This document shows positions 25,427 through 35,203 of a DNA stretch of 64,000 nucleotides, piece by piece. The first letter of the stretch is position 1; each line of letters opens with the position of its first letter. This DNA is from Oceanobacillus chungangensis. Lineage in GTDB: Bacteria > Bacillota > Bacilli > Bacillales > Amphibacillaceae. The notes beneath the pieces are model-generated. The model did not search any database. It was not told the DNA's origin and saw nothing but the letters and a program-made list of their open reading frames with translations. The stretch is taken from the NCBI RefSeq assembly GCF_003369565.1, contig NZ_PIOD01000016.1, forward strand, positions 22,581 to 86,580. The letters are read 5' to 3'. A program made the position numbers and the translations under genes.

Positions 25427-26629
25427 ATGAGTACTGTAAAAGATCGTAAAGAAGTATTGTTTCAATCAATTGAGGAGAATAAAGAGCTTTACATTAATAC
25501 AAGTCAGGACATCCATGCGAACCCTGAAATAGGCAATCAAGAATTTTATGCAAGTAAAAAACATGTGGAAAACCTAAGAAATGCCGGATTTGATGTTGCA
25601 ACAGCAGTCGCTGGACATGAAACTTCCTTCTACGCCGTTAAAGAAAGCGGTGTTGAAGGACCTACTGTAGCTTTTCTGGCAGAATATGATGCACTACCTG
25701 GCATCGGTCATGCTTGCGGTCATAACATTATTGGTACAACAAGTGTTGCTGCTGGAATTGCACTAGCTGAAACATTACCAGAAACTGGTGGTCGTGTTGT
25801 TGTACTAGGTACACCTGCTGAAGAAGGTGGCCCAAATGGCAGTGCGAAGGGAAGCTTTGTAAAACATGGTTATTTAAAGAATGTCGACGTAGCACTAATG
25901 CTTCATCCTAGTGGGAAAACAGCGCTAACTAGCGAATCGCTCGCCGTCGATCCACTTGATTTCCATTTTTACGGAAAACCAGCACATGCAGCTGGATCTC
26001 CTGAAAAAGGAATCAACGCACTCGATGCAGTTATCCAATTATTCAATGGCATTAATGCATTACGCCAACAGCTGCCTTCTGATGTACGCATTCATGGTAT
26101 CATCACGCATGGCGGCGATGCACCGAACATCATCCCTGAGTATGCATCTGCACGCTTCTTTATCCGTGCGGAAACATGGGCAAAAACGATTGAAACGTCC
26201 GATAAAGTTCGTGCAATCGCAGAAGGTGCAGCACTTGCTACTGGAGCGTCCGTAACAATTGAACGTTTCCAGAATGAAGTGAAGGACCTTGTGCTTAATG
26301 CTGTATTGGATAATGTATTGAAAGAAGAGCTCGAGCAACTAGGTGAAGTCGTCCATACAGAAAGATCCCAGGGCAGAGGGTCAACGGATGCTGGAAATAT
26401 TAGCTATGAAGTACCAACCGCACATGGATATATTAAAATTGGACCAGATGACTTGATTGGTCATACGGTAGAATTCCGAGAAGCAGCTAAATCGGAATTG
26501 GGTGATAAGGCTTTGATTACCGGAGCAAAAGCACTCGCATCAACAGGGTATCGTTTATTAACCGATTTCCAGCTGCTACACAGGATTAAAAAGGAATACG
26601 AGAGTGCACTGGCAGAAAAGCAACAATAG
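25427..26629 (+). CDS. M20-family amidohydrolase (N-acyl amino acid / aminobenzoyl-glutamate hydrolase type)
   Basis: A 400-residue metallopeptidase-fold amidohydrolase. The metal-site motifs are EYDALPGIGHACGHN, TPAEEGGPNGSAKG and the dimerisation-domain KPAHAAGSPEKGINALDA. The C-terminal GSTDAGNISYEVPT completes the site. These enzymes cleave N-acyl or N-aroyl amino acids. The position behind metNIQ suggests release of methionine or a sulfur amino acid from an imported N-acyl derivative (inference). GGGGGAG precedes the ATG, and a terminator follows. Confidence 0.88.
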   Translation: MSTVKDRKEVLFQSIEENKELYINTSQDIHANPEIGNQEFYASKKHVENLRNAGFDVATAVAGHETSFYAVKESGVEGPTVAFLAEYDALPGIGHACGHNIIGTTSVAAGIALAETLPETGGRVVVLGTPAEEGGPNGSAKGSFVKHGYLKNVDVALMLHPSGKTALTSESLAVDPLDFHFYGKPAHAAGSPEKGINALDAVIQLFNGINALRQQLPSDVRIHGIITHGGDAPNIIPEYASARFFIRAETWAKTIETSDKVRAIAEGAALATGASVTIERFQNEVKDLVLNAVLDNVLKEELEQLGEVVHTERSQGRGSTDAGNISYEVPTAHGYIKIGPDDLIGHTVEFREAAKSELGDKALITGAKALASTGYRLLTDFQLLHRIKKEYESALAEKQQ

Positions 26630-26637
26630 CAATAAGG

Positions 26638-26678
26638 AAGCTGAAGTGACGACATGTCGTTTCAGCTTTTTATTTTTT
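26638..26678 (+). terminator. Terminator of the metNIQ-amidohydrolase operon
   Basis: AGCTGAA, an inner GACGACATGTCG hairpin, then TTCAGCT and TTTTTATTTTTT. Confidence 0.88.
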
Positions 26679-26899
26679 GAGAACAAATAGAAATCACAGT
26701 AGATATAGAGCACGTTTATAGCGTTAACCCCCCGCATTTCCGTAGCTGAATTTTCTCAATAAATTCTATTCGACTTCTGCCCATAAAAACGATGGTATAA
26801 TGCTGACACCAGCTTTTTTTTCGGATAAAATATTTGAAATGGTACCATAACATACGTTTTAAAATCCGCTGTACAGCTTCTTAAGGAGGTACTATTTAT

Positions 26900-27715
26900 A
26901 TGAAAAATTTAATCGTCGTTGCTGGCTCGCTTGTAATAGCATTTGCCTTTAATTTCTTCCTCGTACCATATGGCATCTTAAGTAGTGGAATAAGCGGGAT
27001 CGCCATCTTACTTGGAATCATTACTCCATTTGATACGGGTTTACTAAATTTCCTGCTTAATCTGCCATTACTCATATTGGGTTATTTTAAGCTTGGAAAG
27101 AAAATTACAATAAATACAATGGTTTGTGTTGTATCACTATCCATTTTCCTATACGTTTTACCAGTCATTTCAGTTACCGACAATATACTGCTTTCATCCC
27201 TCTTCGGTGGAGTTATCGGAGGTATTGGGATTGGCATTGTCATGAAGTATTCTGGTACTTCAGGTGGGCTCGATATCATTGCCATTATTGTTTCAAGAAC
27301 AAGTAATTTTAGTGTTGGTCTGCTACTAACAGGAATGAACGGTATTATCGTCCTGATTTCTGGTGCTGTCTTTAATTGGGATATTGCATTGTACACCTTT
27401 TTCTCAATATATGTAACAGGAAAAATCATTGATAAAGTGCACACAGATCACATCAAATTAACGATGCAAATCGTTACGACAAAAGGCGAGCTAATTCGTG
27501 ATGAATTACTTGCATCCATTTATCGGGGAATTACTGTTATGGATGGTTATGGTGGCTATACAAAGGAACCGAAACAAATCATCATGATGGTCGTGACACG
27601 TTATGAAACATTGCAAATCAAGGAAATTATAAGGAAACATGATGAACACGCGTTTATTAATATTTATGAAACCGTCGAGGTAGACGGCGAATTCGCGCAG
27701 AACATAAAGAATTAA
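26900..27715 (+). CDS. YitT-family membrane protein (DUF161 + DUF2179)
   Basis: A 271-residue protein with about five to six membrane helices in the first 170 residues (FNFFLVPYGILSSGISGIA, then GGVIGGIGIGIVMKYSGTSGGLDIIA). A cytosolic DUF2179 domain follows (about 185-265, RGITVMDGYGGYTKEPKQIIMMVVTRYE). It is one of several YitT paralogues usual in bacilli; the transported substrate is not established. AAGGAGG precedes the ATG. It stands alone between terminators. Confidence 0.92.
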   Translation: MKNLIVVAGSLVIAFAFNFFLVPYGILSSGISGIAILLGIITPFDTGLLNFLLNLPLLILGYFKLGKKITINTMVCVVSLSIFLYVLPVISVTDNILLSSLFGGVIGGIGIGIVMKYSGTSGGLDIIAIIVSRTSNFSVGLLLTGMNGIIVLISGAVFNWDIALYTFFSIYVTGKIIDKVHTDHIKLTMQIVTTKGELIRDELLASIYRGITVMDGYGGYTKEPKQIIMMVVTRYETLQIKEIIRKHDEHAFINIYETVEVDGEFAQNIKN

Positions 27716-27731
27716 TTTATTTCCATTTTTA

Positions 27732-27770
27732 ACAGCCCACTTCACAATAATGCGAAGCGGGCTGTTTACA
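27732..27770 (+). terminator. Terminator of the yitT-like gene
   Basis: AACAGCCCACTTC pairs with GAAGCGGGCTGTT and T's follow. Confidence 0.85.
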
Positions 27771-27789
27771 TCTTTACAGTCGGTAAAAG

Positions 27790-28341
27790 TTAAGCATTCT
27801 TCCATACTTTTGCATATTTCTTTTGATACTTCGGGTCTTCTTCCTTTTCAATTAAGCCAAGGGCAATCTCTTTAACCTTCTGTTCCTTTATTTCGTCGTA
27901 CAGATTTCTCAAGTCCTGAATTATATCAAATCGCACAAGAGTATAATTCTTCCCACCTTCACATGTCTCAAATCGTTCGACAAGCTGGTTAACAACCATT
28001 TCCTTCTGCTCCTCACCTGCTAAGGCAATCCGCCAAATGGCTTGCAGGCTATGCCTTGCAGTGACCGTTCGCTTGTCCTTCGTTACTTCCCAAACCGCCG
28101 AAAAATCTGTAAGCATTCTTTTTTCTGGATCACTAATTGCTAAATTAGCAAGAAACTGCGCATAGCGGGAGCGTTTATGATTATCCGTTGATGTTAATCC
28201 TGCTAGTAACTCATCCCACACCTCATATGCCCAGTCCACTTCTTTCTTTGTTGCTTCGATTATATTCATAAATGCCTCATATTGTTGATTCTTATCTTCT
28301 GATTCCAAATTATTAAAATTTGTCTGCATCGCAGTATCCAT
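27790..28341 (-). CDS. HEAT-like helical repeat protein of unknown function
   Basis: A 183-residue, predicted all-helical soluble protein. Segments such as WDELLAGLTSTDNHKRSRYAQFLANLAIS and HSLQAIWRIALAGEEQKEMVVNQLVERFE look like HEAT/armadillo units. There are no membrane segments or catalytic motifs. AGGAGTG precedes the ATG. It is divergent from yeeI with 237 bases between, in which a GGCAGAC...CTTGG/CCAAG hairpin is the only structure noticed. Probably a protein-interaction scaffold (inference). Confidence 0.75.
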   Translation of the reverse strand: MDTAMQTNFNNLESEDKNQQYEAFMNIIEATKKEVDWAYEVWDELLAGLTSTDNHKRSRYAQFLANLAISDPEKRMLTDFSAVWEVTKDKRTVTARHSLQAIWRIALAGEEQKEMVVNQLVERFETCEGGKNYTLVRFDIIQDLRNLYDEIKEQKVKEIALGLIEKEEDPKYQKKYAKVWKNA

Positions 28342-28578
28342 TTATCTCACTCCTATTAGAAACAACTTTCTCTTTATATTTAGTTTACCAAATGAAGCGT
28401 GAAGGAAAAACTTTTTCGGTGTTAGGAAATTATAAAAAACTTCTTACTACTACATAAGTGCAACTAAGGCAGACACCGAAAAACTTGGTGACTGCCAAGT
28501 TTTCTAAAAAAAAACTGGAAATGTTACGCATAAAGTTTTATAGTTTTATATAGATTCAGTTGAAAGTGAGGGCACAAC

Positions 28579-29298
28579 ATGGGCCGTAAATGGAATAATA
28601 TTAAAGAAAAGAAAGCGTCAAAGGATGCAAATACAAGTAGAATATATGCAAAATTTGGTCGCGAAATATATGTAGCAGCAAAGCAAGGTGAACCAGATCC
28701 AGAAGGAAACCAAGCATTAAAAGTCGTGCTTGAGCGTGCAAAGACATATAGTGTACCAAAACATATTATCGACCGGGCAATTGAGAAAGCAAAAGGTGGA
28801 TCCGAAGAAAACTATGATGAAAATCGCTATGAAGGATTCGGACCAAATGGATCGATGGTTATTGTCGACACATTAACAAATAATGTAAACCGTACGGCAT
28901 CTGAAGTCCGCGCTGCATTCGGTAAAAATGGTGGAAACATGGGTGTAAGTGGTTCTGTGGCATATATGTTTGACCATGTCGCCGTCTTTGGCATTGAAGG
29001 AAAAACAGAAGAAGAAATACTTGAGCTTTTAATGGAAGCTGATGTAGAGGTTCGAGACATCATAGAAGAAGATGGAACAATAATCGTCTATACGGAACCA
29101 GATCAATTCCATGCTGCACAAGAAGCGTTTAAAACTGTTGGCATTACAGAATTCACAGTTGCTGAATTAACAATGCTTGCGCAAAATGACGTCACTCTCC
29201 CGGATGATGCGTTAGAACAATTCGATAAAATGATCGATGCATTAGAGGAATTAGAGGACGTTCAACAGGTCTACCATAACGTTGACCATGGTGAATAA
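28579..29298 (+). CDS. yeeI: YebC/PmpR-family protein YeeI
   Basis: A 239-residue three-domain YebC-family protein. It begins [20 protein letters not shown], the YeeI-type start, and includes [20 protein letters not shown] and the end [10 protein letters not shown], closely like B. subtilis YeeI. Members bind DNA as regulators or, as shown for some YebC proteins, help ribosomes at proline stretches. GTGAGGG lies before the ATG. Monocistronic; a family-2 repeat and a terminator follow. Confidence 0.94.
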   Translation: MGRKWNNIKEKKASKDANTSRIYAKFGREIYVAAKQGEPDPEGNQALKVVLERAKTYSVPKHIIDRAIEKAKGGSEENYDENRYEGFGPNGSMVIVDTLTNNVNRTASEVRAAFGKNGGNMGVSGSVAYMFDHVAVFGIEGKTEEEILELLMEADVEVRDIIEEDGTIIVYTEPDQFHAAQEAFKTVGITEFTVAELTMLAQNDVTLPDDALEQFDKMIDALEELEDVQQVYHNVDHGE

Positions 29299-29302
29299 TA
29301 AA

Positions 29303-29412
29303 ACAAAAGCGGAAGTGCCCGTTTGTGCTGTGTACGGTGGCGAGGGAAGTCTCGCTAGGAGCACGGGCGCTGGAGCTGGACGTAGCCTTTCCTGTCATGG
29401 GAATTAAAATAG
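29303..29412 (+). repeat. Interspersed intergenic repeat, family 2, copy 2 (short form)
   Basis: GCGGAAGTGCCCGTTTGTGC and GTGTACGG are followed directly by GAAGTCTCGCTAGGAGC, GGGCGCTGGAGCTGGACG, TCCTGTCATGGGAATT and AAAAT. The ends match copy 1 near 25.1-25.4 kb. The GGCGCTGGAGCTGGACG core resembles a common Bacillus intergenic repeat. Confidence 0.8.
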
Positions 29413-29435
29413 AAAATTTTATACTTTCTTATCTA

Positions 29436-29474
29436 TGTATAAGAGCAGACCATCACCTGGTCTGCTCTTATACA
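29436..29474. terminator. Bidirectional terminator between yeeI and dbpA
   Basis: TGTATAAGAGCAGACCA pairs perfectly with its complement TGGTCTGCTCTTATACA around TCACC, a 17-bp stem. Confidence 0.92.
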
Positions 29475-30923
29475 TTATTTTTTATTCGCTTCATATACTT
29501 TTAATAATTTCCCTTTTACCTTCGTATTTTTCATCGTCTGTAATACGAGTGGACCTTTCCCATTCAATATCTCCACAAAAGATACAGTATCCTGAATGGT
29601 AATAATCCCAATATCCTCGACTGATACACCAGCTATTTTTGCGATTGTTCCTACAAAGTCAACTGCTCTAAGCTTCTTTTTCTTTCCGCCATTAAAGTAT
29701 AACTTCATGATTTGTTTATTTAGATTCTCGCTTTTGGACTTTTTAATGGTTGGTTGCTCTTTCATTTTTGTCTCAAAGGCTGCTTTATTAATCGCAACTT
29801 CTTCTTTAGCAGGTGCAAGCCTAGCTGGAATCTTAAAGCCAATATACTCCTCAACTTCATTCAAGAAACGATCTTCAAACGGTGTTACAAAAGTGATGGC
29901 TTTTCCGTTTAGTCCTGCTCTCCCTGTTCTTCCTGTGCGATGGACATAGCTTTCCTTTTCTAATGGGATATCATAATTAATGACATGGGTAATATTTTCA
30001 ATATCAATTCCCCTTGCAGCCACATCTGTAGCAATTAAATAACGGAAGTCACCCTTTTTAAAATCATTCATTACTGCTAATCGATCATCTTGTTCCATGC
30101 CACCGTGGATTTTATCACAGCTATACCCTAAATCATCTAATTCTTGACATACTGTGTCTACTCTGTCTTTTGTTCGGCAAAATATGATGCAGCTATCTGG
30201 GTTTTCAATAATCGTGACATTCGTAAGTAATTGGAATTTATCTTTCTCTGTGACTTCATAGAGAAAATGCTCGATTTTATCTGTCGTAAGTCCAGTAGCT
30301 TTTATTTCAATATCAATTGGGTCTTTCATATAATTGCTTGCTAAGTTCTTCACTGTTTCAGGCAGGGTAGCAGAGAATAATAGGGTTACTCTTTCTTTAG
30401 GCAGCTTATTAATAATTGCTTCTACTTGTTCAATAAATCCCATATTTAACATTTCATCGGCTTCGTCAATGACAAGATAGCGAATTTTATCTAACGGAAG
30501 TGTGTCTCTCTCAATATGATCCAATACGCGTCCCGGTGTACCAGCAACGACATGTGTCTTTTGTTTCAATTCTGTCTTTTGAATGGCAATCGGCTGCTTC
30601 CCGTAAACAGCGGTTACTTTGATTCGCTTAAATCTTCCTATATTTGTTATGTCTTCCTTTACTTGAACAGCGAGTTCTCTCGTAGGGGTTAAGACAAGTG
30701 CCTGTGGTTTATTTTCCAGCCAGTCTACTAGCTCACAAATTGGTATTCCATAAGAAGCTGTCTTCCCACTTCCTGTTTGAGACTTCGCTACAAGATCCTG
30801 CTTCTTTAATACATGTGGAATAACCATACGTTGAACCTCTGTTGGTTTATCGTATCCTAAATCCTTTAATGCTTTTTCTATTTCCGTACTTAATTTATAA
30901 TCAGTGAAGCGTTCTTGCGTCAT
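29475..30923 (-). CDS. dbpA: ATP-dependent RNA helicase DbpA/YxiN (DEAD-box)
   Basis: A 482-residue DEAD-box helicase. Motifs are Q-motif [14 protein letters not shown] (about 48-55), Ia [29 protein letters not shown] and [12 protein letters not shown]. The C-terminal DbpA RNA-binding domain (about 405-478) targets hairpin 92 of 23S rRNA in E. coli DbpA and B. subtilis YxiN, for 50S ribosome assembly. AGAGGTTAAAAT precedes the ATG. The 261 bases upstream contain an AAGGCTCG/CGAGCCTT arm pair that could fold as a long leader hairpin. Confidence 0.95.
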   Translation of the reverse strand: MTQERFTDYKLSTEIEKALKDLGYDKPTEVQRMVIPHVLKKQDLVAKSQTGSGKTASYGIPICELVDWLENKPQALVLTPTRELAVQVKEDITNIGRFKRIKVTAVYGKQPIAIQKTELKQKTHVVAGTPGRVLDHIERDTLPLDKIRYLVIDEADEMLNMGFIEQVEAIINKLPKERVTLLFSATLPETVKNLASNYMKDPIDIEIKATGLTTDKIEHFLYEVTEKDKFQLLTNVTIIENPDSCIIFCRTKDRVDTVCQELDDLGYSCDKIHGGMEQDDRLAVMNDFKKGDFRYLIATDVAARGIDIENITHVINYDIPLEKESYVHRTGRTGRAGLNGKAITFVTPFEDRFLNEVEEYIGFKIPARLAPAKEEVAINKAAFETKMKEQPTIKKSKSENLNKQIMKLYFNGGKKKKLRAVDFVGTIAKIAGVSVEDIGIITIQDTVSFVEILNGKGPLVLQTMKNTKVKGKLLKVYEANKK

Positions 30924-31113
30924 ATTTTAACCTCTTTTATATTTTATCTTTTTACTAGTACTGCTTCTTATTTAAGGCTCTCGTTCTAGAAATAATGGAT
31001 GGTAATTATAAGTCGATATGAACTCAACCGATACAAATCGAGCCTTATTTAAAGCTTAGTATAACATGAATGATACTTAGCCATTCACTTTTCTAGGGTG
31101 GTATTAAAAAAGA

Positions 31114-31150
31114 AACGGTCACACAAAACGGATAATTTCGTGTGACCGTT
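31114..31150 (-). terminator. Terminator of the glycine/alanine symporter gene
   Basis: On the minus strand AACGGTCACAC pairs with GTGTGACCGTT and TTCTTTTTT follows. Confidence 0.9.
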
Positions 31151-31184
31151 AACTAATACTCTAAATATATATGACTAGCTTATG

Positions 31185-32663
31185 CTATAAAATTTTCTCA
31201 TCTTTTAAAGTGTCATCTTTTAGTACCTTATATCCATCCGCCCAAAAATCAGCATTTTTAATCCCAAGCTTGGTGGAATTAAAGGTAGGATCCAATCCTT
31301 TCCTTTTTTGCCGTTCATAGTCTTTTAACGCGATAATTGCTGGCTTCGCTAATAATACGATTGCGATATAATTCAACCAGACCATAACACCAAGTCCAAT
31401 ATCGCCGAAGATCCACGCAAGCTTTGATTCCTTCACTGCCCCATAAAAGGTCGCAGCTAGCAGCAATATTTTTAATATACTCGATGCAATTCGGCTGTAT
31501 TTTCCTTTTATCAAATAAGCTAGATTCGTTTCTGCGATATAGTAATAGGACATGATCGTCGTGAAGGCGAAGAATAATAATGCGATAGCAACAAATCCAG
31601 AACCGAACCCAGGTAAAATACTATCAACAGCTACTTGCGTATACCCTGGACCTTCCTCCACTCCAGAAATATTTTGAACGATATATTCGCCAGTATTTTC
31701 ATCAATTGTATTGTATTGCCCAGTAAATAAAATCATAAATGCTGTTGCAGTACATACTAGGAAAACATCCAAATAAATAGAGAAGGATTGGACGAGTCCT
31801 TGCTTCACAGGATGTGAAACTTCAGCCGCTGCTGCAGCATGTGCACCAGTCCCCTGCCCGGCTTCACTCGCATAGAGCCCACGCTTTACACCCCAAGCAA
31901 TTGCCGCTCCTAGAATACCACCAAATACCGAGTCTCCCCCAAATGCACTAGAGAAAATCAACGAAAATACAGCTGGTATTTTCTCTGCGTTCATCACTAT
32001 CGTCAGGATTGCTACTAATATGTACCCAACAGCCATAAACGGTACGATAAATTGCGCAACATTTACGATTCGTTTGATTCCGCCAAATATTATTAACCCT
32101 AGAACCGCAACGAGGACAAGTCCTGTTACTACAGTGCTCGCTCCAAACGCATTATCGAGAGATATGGCAATCGAATTGGACTGAACACCCGGCATGAGCA
32201 GTGCCATTGCTATTAACGTAGCTATTGCAAAAATAATTGCATACCATTTAATACCGAGCCCTTTTTCAATGTAATAGGCTGGTCCACCGCGATATTGCCC
32301 ATTTTGTTTTTCTTTATATATTTGTGCAAGTGTAGATTCAATAAATGCTGATGCAGATCCAAAAAAAGCAATGACCCACATCCAAAATACAGCTCCAGGT
32401 CCGCCAAATGCAATTGCCGTTGCTGTACCTGATATATTTCCTACCCCCATCCGTCCTGATAAAGCTAAAGATAAGGCCTGGAATGAGGAAACCCCTTCAT
32501 CGGAGCTTTTCCCTTTAAATAACAGTCCAACCATATCTTTAATATGACGGACTTGGAGAAATCTAGATCTTAACGTAAAATATAATCCAACCAATACACA
32601 AAACGTAATTAGAATCGGACTCCATAAAAAATTATTAATATTATTAAATATTTGCTCTATCAA
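31185..32663 (-). CDS. Alanine/glycine:cation symporter (AGCS family)
   Basis: A 492-residue polytopic membrane protein. The AGCS signature appears as SLALSGRMGVGNISGTATAIAFGGPGAVFWMW (about 65-96). Further motifs are GGPAYYIEKGLG and GASEAGQGTGAHAAAAAEVSHP-type residues near 265-285. The family couples Na+ (or H+) to glycine or alanine uptake. The start is TTG 32663, with GAGGAGGAG upstream at seven bases. The leader holds a tandem glycine riboswitch and, before that, a ZTP riboswitch, which points to glycine as the physiological substrate. A terminator follows, so it is monocistronic. Confidence 0.95.
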   Translation of the reverse strand: MIEQIFNNINNFLWSPILITFCVLVGLYFTLRSRFLQVRHIKDMVGLLFKGKSSDEGVSSFQALSLALSGRMGVGNISGTATAIAFGGPGAVFWMWVIAFFGSASAFIESTLAQIYKEKQNGQYRGGPAYYIEKGLGIKWYAIIFAIATLIAMALLMPGVQSNSIAISLDNAFGASTVVTGLVLVAVLGLIIFGGIKRIVNVAQFIVPFMAVGYILVAILTIVMNAEKIPAVFSLIFSSAFGGDSVFGGILGAAIAWGVKRGLYASEAGQGTGAHAAAAAEVSHPVKQGLVQSFSIYLDVFLVCTATAFMILFTGQYNTIDENTGEYIVQNISGVEEGPGYTQVAVDSILPGFGSGFVAIALLFFAFTTIMSYYYIAETNLAYLIKGKYSRIASSILKILLLAATFYGAVKESKLAWIFGDIGLGVMVWLNYIAIVLLAKPAIIALKDYERQKRKGLDPTFNSTKLGIKNADFWADGYKVLKDDTLKDEKIL

Positions 32664-32717
32664 AAATACTCCTCCTCATATTAGAGGACAGAAAAAAACA
32701 GCAAATAACGCTCTACC

Positions 32718-32920
32718 CTTTCCTCTGTCCTTTTACCTGAAAGTTTCATCCTAAAAATAGGATATTCCCCATTGGTGGCGTCCTAATAAATACGCGCTCT
32801 CCAGAGTTGCGTCCAACTGTGATCCTTCTACCTGAGAGATTGTTTTCAAGGGTTTTCTTGAAACTTGCTCCTTCGGTGGCTTTGATTCTTGCACTCTCTC
32901 ACAGCTTTCATCCGCTCATT
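32718..32920 (-). promoter_or_regulatory. Tandem (two-aptamer) glycine riboswitch
   Basis: On the minus strand aptamer 1 (about 32920-32822) has GCTGTGAGAGAGTGC, GCCACCGAAGGAGCAAG and AATCTCTCAGGTAGAAGGATC. Aptamer 2 (about 32815-32720) has CAACTCTGGAGAGCGCG, CGCCACCAATGGGG and AACTTTCAGGTAAAAGGACAG. The linker is short, as in cooperative glycine switches. After aptamer 2, AGGACAG can pair with CTGTCCT just before the SD, so an expression platform exists but its mode is not obvious. It controls the AGCS gene. Confidence 0.95.
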
Positions 32921-32991
32921 ATTTTATTTTTAGATAGAAAACGTTAATTCATAACGTCATCTATATAGCGTCGCCCTCCTTTATAAGCATA

Positions 32992-33025
32992 AAGAGTTAA
33001 GGGATAATAGAAATCCCTTAACTCT
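32992..33025 (-). terminator. Terminator hairpin attached to the ZTP riboswitch
   Basis: On the minus strand AGAGTTAAGGGAT pairs with ATCCCTTAACTCT and TTTATG follows. The 5' arm starts directly after the aptamer GGGC strand, so aptamer folding and terminator folding can compete. Confidence 0.8.
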
Positions 33026-33098
33026 GCCCAGGCGAACGGCTATTCAACGAAATGTGTTCCCTCACGGTAATCCGTGTACGCCAGTTACACATCGTTTC
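33025..33098 (-). promoter_or_regulatory. ZTP (pfl motif) riboswitch aptamer
   Basis: The minus strand has P1 (AACGATGTGT with ACACATTTCGTT) and the conserved ACTGGCG. P2 follows (CACGG ATTA CCGTG), then AGGGA, and subdomain 2 is GCCGTTCGCCTGGGC. CGCC of the second hairpin loop can pair with GGCG as the known pseudoknot. ZTP riboswitches turn expression on when ZMP/ZTP rises from 10-formyl-THF shortage. Confidence 0.85.
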
Positions 33099-33108
33099 TA
33101 TTAATCTC

Positions 33109-33137
33109 ATCCTAGCAGAATTCCTATCTTGCATCAA
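33109..33137 (-). promoter_or_regulatory. Sigma-A promoter ahead of the ZTP/glycine riboswitch stack
   Basis: TTGATG (33137-33132), 17 bases, TAGGAT (33114-33109). The predicted start lies a few bases before the ZTP aptamer. I saw no second good promoter between the ZTP terminator and the glycine aptamers. Confidence 0.7.
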
Positions 33138-33408
33138 TCCCTATTTTTGATTAGTACGAAAAGACTAAATAATAGAAGGATCACTCTTCCTATTTAGATT
33201 ATTCTAGTAACTTTGGTGAATACCAGCTTAAAAGATACGCGATATCAACTCTTTCGATAACACACCAAATACAGGTTCTAATGCAACATAACCTAGATAT
33301 TCAACATAATAAACGGATATATCTACCATTTGATCGCGAATCTACATGATTATTTCTTCGACCCTTATACTATTTGTAAACGTGTACATTGTGAAGGGGG
33401 AGAATGAT

Positions 33409-34860
33409 TTGTATACATTTCTAGGGGGTATCGCACTATTAATTATCGGTTATTTCACTTATGGTAAATTCATTGAAAAGATGTTCGGAGTTAAGAACGA
33501 GCGACCGACACCCGCCTATGTTAATAGTGATGGTGTTGACTACATCCCGATGAGTACATCGAAGAACTCGCTTATACAACTTCTAAATATCGCTGGAACG
33601 GGACCTGTATTTGGTCCAATTATGGGGGCACTTTATGGTCCGGCAGCGTTTATCTGGATTGTTATTGGCTGTATCTTTGCCGGGGCTGTTCATGATTATT
33701 TAACGGGGATGATTTCGATTCGTAATCGAGGTGCCCATCTCCCAGAGCTTGCGAGTAAATTCCTTGGAAAGGTTATGAAGCATGTTGTAAATGGCTTTGC
33801 TGTCCTGCTTTTATTATTAGTGGGTACAGTGTTTGTATCTACACCAGCAAGTTTGCTACACCTATTAACAAATGGAAATGTGGCACTATGGGCTTTTATA
33901 GTTGCTATTTTTATCTATTACATTCTCGCAACATTACTTCCGGTTGATAAAATAATCGGTCGCCTCTATCCATATTTCGGTGCATTGCTACTCATAAGTG
34001 CATTAGGAGTAGGGATTGGTTTAATAGTTACGAAGGCCCCGATTCCAGAGCTTTCATTCCAAAATTTCCATCCTGAAGGTGCAGCGATTTTTCCATTATT
34101 ATTCTTTACGATTTCTTGTGGTGCACTTTCAGGGTTCCACGCAACGCAAACGCCAATCATTTCTCGTACGACTAAAAAGGAAAAAGAAGGACGTAAAATT
34201 TTCTACGGCATGATGATTGCAGAAGGGATTATCGCAATGATTTGGGCAGCTGCAGGTATGAGCATGTTCGGTGGTTATAACGGATTAAATGAAATTCTAG
34301 CTGCAGGAGGACCTGGAGCTATTGTAAGTGAAGCATCTACCACACTGCTTGGAGCAATCGGTGGAACCCTAGCGGTACTTGGTGTTGTTGTCCTGCCAAT
34401 AACTTCTGGAGACACTGCATTTAGAAGTGCTCGAATGATTATTGCTGACTACCTTAACATTGCACAGAAGAGATTCTCGAGTCGATTATGGATTGCCGCC
34501 CCACTATTTGTCGTATCGGCCATCCTCACACAGATTGACTTTAACCTATTATGGCGATATTTTAACTGGGCGAATCAGTCAACAGCTGTTATTGCACTAT
34601 TTGTCGGCGCCATGTATCTGTATATCGCTAGGAAAAATTACTTTGTTGCGCTCATACCAGGTTCATTTATGCTTATCATGGTAATCACCTATATTCTATC
34701 GCAACAAATCGGATTTGGCTTACCAATGAATATCGCTTGGGCAGGCGGATTTATTTGTACAACAATCATTCTAGTCTTGTTCTTTAATGCCGCTAGGAAG
34801 GCAAGAGCAAACAATATCCCACTTGAAATTGATGTTTCCGATTGGAATAGGGTTGCATGA
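33409..34860 (+). CDS. cstA: CstA-family carbon starvation / peptide or pyruvate transporter
   Basis: A 483-residue polytopic membrane protein of the CstA family. Conserved stretches are LNIAGTGPVFGPIMGALYGPAAFIWIVIGCIFAGAVHDYLTG-type motif residues near 60-100, SGFHATQTPIISRT and ITSGDTAFRSARM. Characterised members import pyruvate or peptides under carbon limitation. It is the shorter Gram-positive form. The start is TTG 33409, six bases after AAGGGGGAG; the longer frame to 33346 has no SD. It is divergent from the AGCS leader. No terminator is obvious directly behind it. Confidence 0.92.
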   Translation: MYTFLGGIALLIIGYFTYGKFIEKMFGVKNERPTPAYVNSDGVDYIPMSTSKNSLIQLLNIAGTGPVFGPIMGALYGPAAFIWIVIGCIFAGAVHDYLTGMISIRNRGAHLPELASKFLGKVMKHVVNGFAVLLLLLVGTVFVSTPASLLHLLTNGNVALWAFIVAIFIYYILATLLPVDKIIGRLYPYFGALLLISALGVGIGLIVTKAPIPELSFQNFHPEGAAIFPLLFFTISCGALSGFHATQTPIISRTTKKEKEGRKIFYGMMIAEGIIAMIWAAAGMSMFGGYNGLNEILAAGGPGAIVSEASTTLLGAIGGTLAVLGVVVLPITSGDTAFRSARMIIADYLNIAQKRFSSRLWIAAPLFVVSAILTQIDFNLLWRYFNWANQSTAVIALFVGAMYLYIARKNYFVALIPGSFMLIMVITYILSQQIGFGLPMNIAWAGGFICTTIILVLFFNAARKARANNIPLEIDVSDWNRVA

Positions 34861-35014
34861 TTGGTTGTCTTGTTAGTATTGAAAACTTAATTAGAGAGAC
34901 TTCTTATTTCAGAAAAAAAACTGGCCACATATAATTACAAAGGGTTCCTTTTTGAGGTGCATTTTCAAAAACACGACGCAAATGACATTATAATTGACCG
35001 ATAAAATGACATTT
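34861..35014. other. Intergenic region with repeated TGACATT motifs
   Basis: About 34980-35014 carries AATGACATTATAATTGACC and AAAATGACATTT in close succession, preceded by CAAAAACACGACGC. Repeated short motifs of this kind resemble an IS21-family end, but there is no transposase gene. It is a possible insertion-sequence scar only. Confidence 0.25.
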
Positions 35015-35042
35015 AAAATCCGTCTGAATTCAGACGGATTTT
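35015..35042 (+). terminator. Palindromic terminator
   Basis: AAAATCCGTCTG and CAGACGGATTTT flank a short AATT loop. It lies about 155 bases after cstA and may serve it. Confidence 0.75.
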
Positions 35043-35203
35043 ACTAATAATGATAAGGGTATTGTTTAGTTTCCTGATAATTTAAAATATATGGTACAAT
35101 GAATTTGTGAAATATTGTACTTAAAGTAACTGGGCAGGTTAGTTGAACAAGAGGTTTTAAATTTTATGGTAACATATTGATAATGTGTTAAAGGGGGGTA
35201 AAG

